A stretch of 64,000 nucleotides of DNA from Globodera rostochiensis (lineage: Eukaryota > Nematoda > Chromadorea > Rhabditida > Heteroderidae): assembly GCA_018350325.1 (NCBI GenBank), contig JAEVLN010000017.1:1202666-1266665 (forward strand), in the 5' to 3' direction. Shown here piece after piece: positions 1 through 9,025 of this stretch. The translations under genes were made by a program, and so were the position numbers. The notes beneath the pieces were generated by a model. It saw nothing but the letters and a program-made list of their open reading frames with translations, did not search any database and was not told the DNA's origin. Positions within the stretch are counted from its first letter, which is position 1, and every line of letters begins with the position of its first letter.

Positions 1-1
1 T

Positions 2-256
2 ATGACAACTGCAGTTTTGTGGGAATTTTACATGGCAAAGCGGACAGCTGTGGCTAACGCCAAAAAGTTTGAAGACAAGACGACAAAACTTCGCAAACGT
101 CGCGGTTTGTTGCCGGACGATGGCACTGGACGCGTCGATGTGTCGGACGGGGAACAGACACCCCTCCGGCAACGGATTGCCACACGTGAAGGCCGCCAAA
201 AGCTTCTTAAACAGATCAAAGAGATGAAAAACAGACGCCCTAAAGACAGCAAGTAA
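2..256 (+). CDS. 3' end of an unrecognised gene, basic C-terminus
   Basis: This is an open frame running from the window edge to a stop at 256; the gene's beginning lies outside the window. The tail is strongly basic and charged (KKFEDKTTKLRKRRG, then GRQKLLKQIKEMKNRRPKDSK), which suggests a nuclear or RNA-associated protein or a coiled-coil end, but I do not recognise a family. A possible splice acceptor (ACTGCAG) ends at about position 14, so the true exon may start there and the ATG at 2 need not be a start codon. A GC-rich segment follows the stop and then a 42-bp minisatellite. The call rests on the open frame and lysine/arginine composition only. Confidence 0.4.
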   Translation: MTTAVLWEFYMAKRTAVANAKKFEDKTTKLRKRRGLLPDDGTGRVDVSDGEQTPLRQRIATREGRQKLLKQIKEMKNRRPKDSK

Positions 257-763
257 GCCGCCGGGGAGGCGTTTTTTGCGCTTTTCCGTTTGTTTTAATT
301 TTGGAGTCGATTTGTTGAGCCTGGACACGGATTTTGGACAGTTTTTGTAGGATTTCAGAAAACCGGACACGGATTTTGGACAGTTTTTGTAGGATTTCAG
401 AAAACCGGACACGGATTTTGGACAGTTTTTGTAGGATTTCAGAAAACCGGACACGGATTTTGGACAGTTTTTGTAGGATTTCAGAAAACCGGACACGGAT
501 TTTGGACAGTTTTTGTAGGATTTCAGAAAACCGGACACGGATTTTGGACAGTTTTTGTAGGATTTCAGAAAACCGGACACGGATTTTGGACAGTTTTTGT
601 AGGTTTCAGAACACCGGACAATGTTGCGAGTCCAGAACCCGGAGACTTGACAATTTTGTCCGATTTTCGAAATTAGAACCCTAAACATTCAGATCTTTAA
701 GAAAATTTGTGCAGTCCTCAACTTTTTTTGAGTAGAATTTCAATATTTTTTGTTTTTGTTCAG
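257..763 (+). repeat. intergenic/5' region with a 42-bp minisatellite
   Basis: From about 324 to 620 a 42-bp unit (beginning GGACACGGATTTTGGACAGT) is repeated about seven times almost without change; the last copy is degenerate. Because 42 is divisible by three the array is open in one frame (14-residue unit LDSFCRISENRTRI), but it has no start context and no splice partner, so I read it as non-coding. It lies between the stop of the first gene and the first recognisable exon of the DC-STAMP gene, so it is either intergenic or in a first intron. Confidence 0.8.
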
Positions 764-3700
764 AGTTCGTTCTCTCCTCACTTTTATTTTGGTCTTCTTC
801 ATTATGCAAATCGTCAACATCTTATACTTCCATTTCATTGCGTTGAAGTTCCCCGGCTTCGCAGAACTGTAAGAACTTTTTCTCACCCAATGATTTAAAT
901 TTTTTTTGGAATTTTTGTCTTTCTGATGTGAAACCACCACAACCCTGGATTTTTTTTGGGGGGGGGGTGGTGGTGGGGTTTCGGGATTTCAAAATTTGTT
1001 TCTGTTTCTCTTATCCAAGTACCGGTCGAGAGAGGGGGGGGGGGGGTTTCGCTCAATTATGGCCTCGTTTTTTCAATCCGGGAATTTTGCAACTTTTTTT
1101 TTACCCCCTTAGCGGCGGCGGCAACTACCTCAGCATGGCCGTCCAGTTTTTGTTGCTGCTGCTCATTGTGTTCCGTCCGTTGCGCTTCGTTCTGTTCGTT
1201 GCATTGCCTTCACTGCTCACCGGCAGACTCCGTAGCATCATCGTCCTGATGATGATCATCTGGGGCTTCCAAGTGCGTGTGGTGTTTCGGAGTCCGCGTA
1301 ATTTTATTGATGGGCTTCTTTTTTTGTTTGCATTTTCAAAGAATACCTTTCTTTTACATTTTGGGGTGGGGGGGGTAATTTGTTTTTTTAGGATTTTCGA
1401 TTGTTTCTTCCTAAATTTACTGTCAAAAGAATACTTTTTTTTGTTTTAGGAGATTTTTTTACAATTTTTGGGAGCTAATTGAAGTCGAGGAACACAAATA
1501 GTAAAATTAACATTTGTCAAACCCTAATTTTACAACATTTCACAATTACATTATTAAATAAATTTTGGACCAAATCACAGACATCCGCACTCAAATTGAT
1601 GATTTTGATTGACTTTTTGTTTTTGTTTCAGTTTCCCGCCAAAAACGTGACCAACAACATCGACTCGGTGATGGAGGGCGTCGGCTGCGTGGTGGTGCAC
1701 ATCAAAGAGGCGGCACAAGAGATCAAGCAACGGGCGGGCCACAAATTGTACGAGGAGCCGGTGGCCAAAATGCGCGAATTTTTGCATGAACAGGCCAAAC
1801 CCTTTGATGGAATTCGCGCCAGTCTTCGCGAAATGGACGAATCGTTGACAAAGTGTGTATGTTGAAAGTGTCAAAATTTTGTTGAATTTTTGCAATAATT
1901 GCCAACTTGCTGAAGCATTTTTCATTTGTTTAGGAATTTTTGTTGATCGAATTTTTTTATTTTAAAGAATGATGGCCTGGCAGCGGGCATTGGCTGCGCG
2001 GATCAACGGTATGATGAGCAATTGCACGCACATTGCTCAACTTCCATTCAAAGCGGTAGGAGGAAATTTGGCGTCCCTTTTCTAATTGTTCAACTTTTAG
2101 GTCTTTTTTGTGTTTGTACTTTGGACCAATTTTCTTAACAATATTGTTAAAATCTTTTAAAAAATTGGTCCTACTTCAGTTTATGCGTCCAAAACTGACT
2201 CCAAGCTCGTAAGCGGTTGAAGAGCTAACTATTGTTAAGCTAAAGCTTTCTGATTGGAAAAATATCAAAAAAGTTATGATTAAAACTTTAAAAAAATCCT
2301 CGATTTTTGGGCTTCTGGCCATTTATTTTTTTTCCAATCGATAGCTTTAGCTTAACAATAGCTTCAAATCTTTAACAGCTTTCGAATGGTTTTAAAAATG
2401 GATGAGTCGGACACGTTTGGTGTCAGTTTAGTCATCCATCCATCCAGCGCGTATCCAGAAAAAAAATTTTGGGGGGGGGGGGGGTGGCAGAAGTCGATTT
2501 TTAGGGGTGCATTTTCCCGTTTTTACTCCATTTTTGTTAAGAAAATTGGCCAAAAAATTGTAAAAGTTGAAAACAAAAGGGTCCCCCCTATGGTTTTTTT
2601 TCTCAAAAGCATACGCGCCTGCATCCATCACACATGCACTCTGATCACTTTTTTGGTGCCAATTCTGATCCAACTTTTGTGTCTTAAGTGTATTGGCTGG
2701 CTGACCGAACGGCACACCGACTGTCTTAACCGGTTCTTGGAGTTCCTGTGCGCACCCGTCGACTGGGCCAAGCAGTTGTGCTATCTGACCAAAATGTTGC
2801 AATTCCACTGTGACTGGCCGTCAGCGGTGAAGAACACGGTGAAGGAGGGCGTCGGCTATTTTGTGAAGGGGGCCAAGAAAGGGATCACCGACTATGCCAA
2901 GAGCACGTTCATGTACGACCTGTAAGTTACCGTATCCCCTTTTAGGAGATTATAATACACCCGCCGGTGATGCAGTCAGTCTGTCGATGATACTCAATTT
3001 TTCTTTTTTTAAATTAAAGAGCAATTTGAGATCGTCCGGATTCGGGCACACCAGCAGTATTAAAACAGACCCGGATTTGCATTTAGTCAAAACTTGGTTT
3101 ACCGGACCCCCAGATATTCCGGTCTAATAAAACTTAAAAAATCGGTTGGTAGAGTTTCGCTCAAAAATAGACAGACAATTGATGTGCAAGCTGTTTTAAC
3201 CATTTTTTTGTTGTTAATTTTCAGATAAATTGCCCCTTTTTCTGTATCAAAAATTTGTTTCATTTTGGTGAACTGCTTGAAGTTGAAGGGAACTTAGATT
3301 GATTGACTGCTTCACATTGCTTTTTGAGACTTTATTTTGTATTTAAAAAACTGAAAATCCCATTTCAGGGTCAACAAAACGGTCAGTAAGTTTGGTGTTT
3401 TGGTTTGGCTTTTCCAATTTTTTAAGAAAAAAACTTCTTTTTTATTTTTACAGCTCAAAAATGTGTCTCAAACATTTTCATTTGGGTAGACTAATTATTG
3501 TTACGTTGGATGCCACAGACTCATCTTGGCAAAGAGACATTTCAAACGTTGGACATTCTCGTGGAACACAACGTGAACGAGACGGACGGCATCGCGTTTG
3601 AGAAGGATAGCATTCAAAGAGAGCTGAAGGACCGCGTCAAATTATTCAACAGGTGTGGTCGGGGACATAACCGGTTCTGATCCAAAAACTATAAAAAATC

Positions 3701-6700
3701 ATGCCAATTTTGTAAATTTCTGGATTTATTTTCAGATTTTTAGCCAAAAAGTCCGGGATTCCGGACTCAAAAATGTCCGGAATCCGGTTACATTCCTGAT
3801 ACACACTGTCACAAAACGGCGTTCACTAAATAAATGATAAAGGACGATCGATCGTCGAGATTTTTTTGTGATCTCGAACCAATCTCGATCGTTTAAGTTT
3901 TCGAGATTCTTGTTCGAAGTCCTTTCTCTAAAATGAATGGTGTTATTCAAATTGCAAGTTTTTTTTTCAGGATTTCGAACGCCATTGTGTGGACGCTGGA
4001 TTTGTTGATGCTTTTCACCACCATTTGGCCATTCCTTTCGGTAGTTTTTCTCGACCTTGGCAATTAGAATGATATTAGTACAATTTATTTAAAAAATAAA
4101 AATTAATTTAAATATTAATTAAATTCCACAGGCAATTCTCTACATTCGCGCATTTGTGCGCAGCGACGACGCGGACAACCGATTCATCGGCAAAGACTTT
4201 AAGCAAATTGACGACGCTCGTGCACTGTCCAATCAGCAGACAGTGCTGCCATTGCTTCCAAAGGAGCGCAAAACGGTGGGTGTTTTTTTTGTTTGCTTTT
4301 ACTGTCATCTCAAAACCGTAGCCAGAAAACATTTTCGGAGGGGGGAGGGCAACGCAAAAATAAAAACGATTTTAGGGGGGTATTACCGTTCTTAATGTTT
4401 TTTTCTTAAGCGTCCAAAAATGAAAATTGGAGCCGATTTTCGAATTTTTTAAATAAAAGATCAGAGTTCTGCCTTACGTACGCGGGGAGTGGGGGGGGGG
4501 ATGGATCAAAATGTTTTTGAAGATTTTAAAGAAATTTCGTAAAATTATGGCGTTCTGATACAGTTACACACATCCGTGTCAATCAATTCACTATACAACA
4601 CATTGGTGCCTTTCCATTACAGTACATTCGTGCCACCACTGTGCATATGACTCGTCGGGAGAACGTCTCGCTGTGCATCTCCAACCTGTTTCTGCTGTAC
4701 AGTATGGTGCCGATTCTGGTGTTCATCGCTGTGGACGTGTTTGTGTACCGGTTGATCAACCGCACGTTTGTCTTCTTCCATGGCAATGCGACGATCTTTC
4801 CACGCCCGAACATTTACGCGTTGAAGGTGGGCCAATCCAGTCCATCTCATGCATTTTTTTTTGTGTAATTTTCTATCAATTTTTATTTACAAAATTTGAG
4901 GACGCTTTTTAATTTTCATTTATTTGTTTAAATGTATGTAAAATTTTTTTTTTGCAATTCTTCAGGTATCTGGCGACGGTTTTCTCAACCAAATGTTGGC
5001 AAATATTCTTCACACGTACGTATTGTATTTGTATTTGTTCATTTTGTTGGGTCTTAAAATTGTCCAAACCGGAGGAACTTTTTATAAAACCCTAAAACGC
5101 AGCAAAATCATAATGAGAGAGTATTGATTGATTCATTAATTGATTATTGATTGCTTTTCTTTGCCCACAGTTTTGAGCCAATCAATGACGATGCGCGCGA
5201 TCAGTTGTGGCGTCGCTGCTTCAAAGAACCGTCGCGGCCAAACTACGAGTAAGAAAACAAAACAATTTAAATCAGGCACTATACGGGCCTGATCTAAACA
5301 AAACAAATGAATTTAAATAAACCACTTTTTTACAACTTTAAAAAATCGGTTGTTTTTTAAAGAATTTAACATTTCATTTCTTCGTCTAAAGACTGTTCCA
5401 AACCATCTTCTACCTCTACCTGTTCTGCGTGTTGCTCATCAATGTGGGGGTGCGAATTTTTTTTTTTTCATTTATAAAATAGTTTTGTCGCGGTACAAAA
5501 ACATTTGTTTTTTATGTTTTTGTTTGTCAGGTGTACCTGGCCCGTGTACGTCACTTTGTCGCCCTGTATTATCTGCCCGAGCGGGCGTATCCGCGCGCCA
5601 TAAACCTCTACACCAAAATCATGGAAGGCCGCAAGGACATGTACGTGTTGAGTGTGTTGGGTGTGACTAAAACCGGGAAATGCGCACGGCGCGTGTCTGC
5701 CGCATGGGTCCGCCGGGACTCTGTTTTTAGAGGCCTAATTCCTGGGAATTAGGGGCAAAATTCAGACAAAAACATGTCCATTAACCCCAATTTGCCCCAT
5801 TACACCACCCTTCTCACACCAGGTTCGACTTAGTGATGAACATTCGTCAGTCCACCACGAACGAGGAGAACGTTGGTGAGCACGAGCGCCAGCTGCTCTT
5901 CAAGGGCCTGTCCGTGATCACTGAGGAGAAGCTGCGCTGTTACCGCTGCTCGCGCGTCGATTTGAGCATTGCGGAATCATCGTAAGTCCCCCCCCCCCCC
6001 TCCTCCCCCCTTTGATGATAAACCAAGATTTTGTTTAGACTCAAAAAGAAAAATAAATTCGGAAACAATTTCCCTTTTGATCAGTTGCGATCAGATTGGT
6101 CTCGAGACATGCTTGACCAATCGATCTTTTGACATTCAGCCCTGGCCAGCAAGGGTGGACGTGATAAACAACCATAAGCAAAATCCGAACGTCCAGTCGA
6201 GACTAATGCCAATTCGCAATCGCGTGTGTTTTTGAAACATTTATTTTGAAAAAGAAAATTTTTCTCAGCGTAGGAAAAAAAAGAGAGAAATAACATCGCA
6301 AATGTAAATTTTGGACCAATTTTTCTTAACAAATTAAGCCAAAATGTCAAAGATTTTCCCGGCGACGCCTACCGGCGTCGCCGGACCTATCCCATTTCCA
6401 AAAAGCATCAAAAAACAAGCGAATTTTTAAAATTTTGGTCACCTCTGTTAACAAATTGAGTAAAAAATCCAAAATTTTCTCGGCGGCGCCTATCGGCACC
6501 GCCGACCCGCCCGCCCCTCGCCTAAAAAGTAGTCGAAAAAATTGCCCGCGAAAAAAGCGCTCAGTTGGCTCGCCATTTGAGCGCCGGTGCTCTGGCGGAC
6601 AACATCGCACGCGATAGGCAACCTCACCCCGACCCCCCCCCCCCCCCCCCCCCTAACATCGCACTTCGCATCGCTCAAGCCTACCCCCCCCCTTGCTCAT

Positions 6701-7290
6701 CTATGATCGAAAGAAGTCGAGACCCGGATTCTGACTTTTTTTTTTGGCATCCGGTTACATCCCTGGTTGAGACTGACTGACTTTTTTTGAGCAATATAGC
6801 CCGATGAAATTTTTTGAACATTTGACACAATTAGGTACATTTTTTATAGAAAAGTTCGCATTTGTGCGCAATGTGGCTCTGTATATTGTTTGGACTGCTT
6901 TACCATTCGTAAGAACTGCTTGCGCAAGGAGTGTCGGGCATCGCTTCAGGTGGGCGCTTTTGCTCAACAAACGAATGATCAAAAAATGGTTTTATGAATT
7001 TTCATGGCTTGTGTAAACCAAAAACATTTCTCATTCTGATCATCATCCATCATGAATGTTTACAATTCTCATTCTGATCATCATCCATCATGAATGTTTA
7101 CACAATTTGCCCTTCCCCCCAGGCGATTACGGAAGATGTCGACTTATACGTTGATTCGTCATGCGAAGAGGACGAGTCTTCTGACGAGGCCGAGACGGTC
7201 GATGTTGGCGGCAAGGGTGTGACGTCTATTGTTAGTACTGTTAGCGCTTTTAATGATTATCGTCATGCTCCTGATCATGATTACGATTGA
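764..7290 (+). CDS. DC-STAMP-domain sperm membrane protein with C4C4 RING (SPE-42/SPE-49/DCST type)
   Basis: Seventeen phase-consistent exons: 764-868, 1113-1272, 1632-1852, 1968-2055, 2689-2921, 3369-3381, 3519-3652, 3971-4040, 4132-4275, 4623-4826, 4966-5015, 5171-5248, 5392-5449, 5531-5640, 5823-5981, 6850-6949, 7123-7290 (about 698 residues; the start exon may be missing). Early exons give membrane segments followed by the family hallmark PAKNVTNNIDSVMEGVGC. Later exons carry the Cys-rich loop (LNRFLEFLCAPVDWAKQLC), the KETFQTLDILVEHN region, and the DNRFI...VLPLLPKE and FYLYLFCVLLINV segments typical of DC-STAMP proteins. The last two-thirds of the RING is split by an intron: CYRC in one exon, then CAQC, CLDC and CLRKEC in the next, giving eight cysteines. 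In C. elegans, relatives of this type act in sperm-egg interaction at fertilisation. The tail after the RING is acidic. Function is inferred by homology; which paralogue it is cannot be told. Confidence 0.88.
2205..2385. repeat. foldback (inverted repeat) in an intron of the DC-STAMP gene
   Basis: The left arm GCTAACTATTGTTAAGCTAA followed by AGCTTTCTGATTGG is mirrored at the right by CCAATCGATAGCTTTAGCTT followed by AACAATAGC. The two arms are separated by roughly 70-100 bases, so the transcript could form a long hairpin. It looks like a small MITE-like insertion in intron 4. It is followed at 2491-2544 by a copy of the recurrent AAGTCGATTTTTAGGGGTGC module. Confidence 0.65.
3836..3935. repeat. 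GATCGAGATT-rich foldback element, short copy
   Basis: AAGGACGATCGATCGTCGAG and a partner CGAGATTCTTGTTCGAAGTC near 3900-3925 form imperfect inverted arms. The same vocabulary (GATCGAGATT, CTCGATCGTAATCTCG) recurs at 18985-19085, 21716-21775, 30800-30880, 38998-39240 and 47048-47235. This copy lies in an intron of the DC-STAMP gene. Confidence 0.5.
5982..6849. repeat. RING-splitting intron filled with repeat sequence
   Basis: This 868-base intron separates the first CxxC of the RING from the rest. It holds a C run at 5989-6000, a CGGCGNCGCCTA-type inverted GC motif near 6360-6380 and again near 6480-6500 (each preceded by AACAAATT and a short AT spacer), and a long C run near 6637-6652. The CGGCGGCGCCTATCGGCACC-like motif also occurs in inverse orientation at about 50525-50545 and 50640-50660, so this is a dispersed repeat. 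No coding sequence was seen. Confidence 0.5.
7030..7101 (+). repeat. 36-bp tandem duplication just upstream of the last DC-STAMP exon
   Basis: The sequence ATTCTCATTCTGATCATCAT with its continuation CCATCATGAATGTTTACA occurs twice in immediate succession in the last intron, ending shortly before the acceptor CCTTCCCCCCAG at 7122. It does not alter the reading frame. It is a simple local duplication. Confidence 0.85.
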
Positions 7291-9025
7291 TTTGATCTCT
7301 TCTAATTATTATTATTGTATGTTGTGTTGTTGTTAAGGCCAAATTCTGTTTTTGAATGTAAAAATTATTTAATGTAAATATATCTATTATAATTCTTTTT
7401 TCTCAACAAACAATAAAAGCTATACTCTTTTCCTCTTAAATTATATTTAAAAAATTCTTCATTGTGGCTATTCACAATCGATCGCCATTTTTATAAAAAA
7501 ACATGGACTATTTGTAGGAAAAATATTTACGAAATGTCAGAAATATTAATTGATTTGGTCCCAGTTCATAAGGTTTAGGCAAAATTTTAGAGATGTCATA
7601 CAGTTTTACTAATTTTTGTTTGATAAAATTATAAACAAAATTGAGTGTACTTGAATTTATCAGTTTTGTACTTAATCAACCATTGTCCTTGAACCTAGAG
7701 CCTTTATAAGGGAGGAGCCCTGACGTATGCCCTCTTCATTGTGTCGTAACCGCGCCGCTTCTGTCGAATTTCCAGCAGACCGCTACAAAATTGAAAAAGT
7801 CAATTTTTAGGAGTGCTTCTTTAAAAATTTTGAAAAAGTCCGGGTGTATTTTTCGTTTTTATTGCATTTTTGTTAAAATATAGAAAAATATGGATTATGT
7901 AAAAAATGTGCTCTAGAAGCTCCAACCAAAGCTTAAAACACTATTTATGGCATTTATACGCTATGCCAACTAGTAATGATTAGGGCAGGGATTTATATGC
8001 ACATGCATATTTTTTTCCTGAACTGGTAACGGTCTGAAACGCACGAAAAACGTGTTTTTTTTTCAACTTGGTTTGAAGCTACTAGAACGCATTTCCATGT
8101 GCATATTTTGCATATTTCGCGATTTATGTGCATATTTTTTTCATTTTATCTGCATATTTTAACATTTTGCAAAAAATTAGTGATCTTGGCAAGAAATTTT
8201 GATTTTATTTCATTTTTCTTAAGAAATTTTTTGAAAAAGCGCAAAATTGTCACAAAAGTTCAAAAAAGTCATCAAAAATGCCGAAATAGTCACAAAAGTT
8301 AAAAAAAGTCGCCAAAACACTTTGTATCTCTCATCAGCAATTTTAACCAATGTTGAATGAATTAGAAGAATTTTGGGGGAATTTTATATTGAATTTGGAA
8401 AAATTTATGTCCATATTTTTTCATTTATATGCATATTTGGCAATTTTTGGTGCATATTTTATGCGCATATTTCAAGATTTTATGTGCATATAAATCCCCG
8501 CCCTAATAATGATGACCTGTCGGTAGTGTCCACGCGCATGTCACGAGGAGGCATAATTGGACCAAGCAAATTGTTATGCTGCTGCTGTTGTTGTTGTAGT
8601 TGGCTGTTTTCTGATGGAAAAATCTCGCTGGTTGCAAACAATGCCATGCCGAACAACAAAATGACAAAAAAGAATGAATTGTACATTAAAATTAATGAAC
8701 AACAAATGGAAATGGCCTCCAGCACATTTCACATCGCTTATTTAAATAGTTATATACAGTTTAAAAAATGAATTAGTAATTTTAAAATTAGTAATTTAGA
8801 ACTTTGATGATATAAAAAACTAAAGATTGGGTGAACGGAACTTCCATTACGATGAAATTAAAAAAAAAGAGATTTGTTGGGCAAATGTTGGAAATGTGCA
8901 TAAAATAATAATGACTGAACATGTTATGTATTACTAATTTTAAGCGCGCGGTTATTACTTTCAACAAAAAAGGATAAAAAAGTCCATTTAAAAAAGACAA
9001 TAATGAAATGTGCCATTGAATTGCT
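7291..9025. other. intergenic region between convergent genes
   Basis: No coding sequence is supported here. 7291-7450 is AT-rich and probably holds the 3' end of the DC-STAMP transcript (AATAAA at about 7410). A copy of the recurrent ...TTTTTAGGAGTGC... module lies at 7795-7876, and a complete TAGGGC element at 7981-8505. The ORFs at 8373-8771 (+) and 8480-8725 (-) are low-complexity and have no partner exons. Confidence 0.6.
7981..8505. mobile_element. TAGGGC-type non-autonomous foldback element (MITE), copy 1
   Basis: The element starts TAGGGCAGGGATTTATATGC and ends in the inverse, GCATATAAATCCCCGCCCTA, giving terminal inverted repeats of about 25 bases. TA at each end is compatible with a TA target. 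The interior is rich in GTGCATATTT repeats and has no transposase frame. Related copies are at 35712-36186, 25726-26099 and 60902-61272, with a one-ended fragment at 17170-17200. A mariner/Tc1-type origin is inferred from the TA ends only. Confidence 0.75.

Noticed and set aside
324..620. CRISPR-like appearance of regularly repeated 42-bp units (and of the 28-, 30- and 55-bp arrays)
   Set aside because: The units abut without unique spacers and lie in a eukaryotic gene region, so they are minisatellites.
928..1449. 173-residue open frame starting in a G-rich stretch
   Set aside because: Only its part 1113-1272 is coding, bounded by good splice sites and in phase with neighbouring DC-STAMP exons. 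The rest reads through G runs and T-rich intron.
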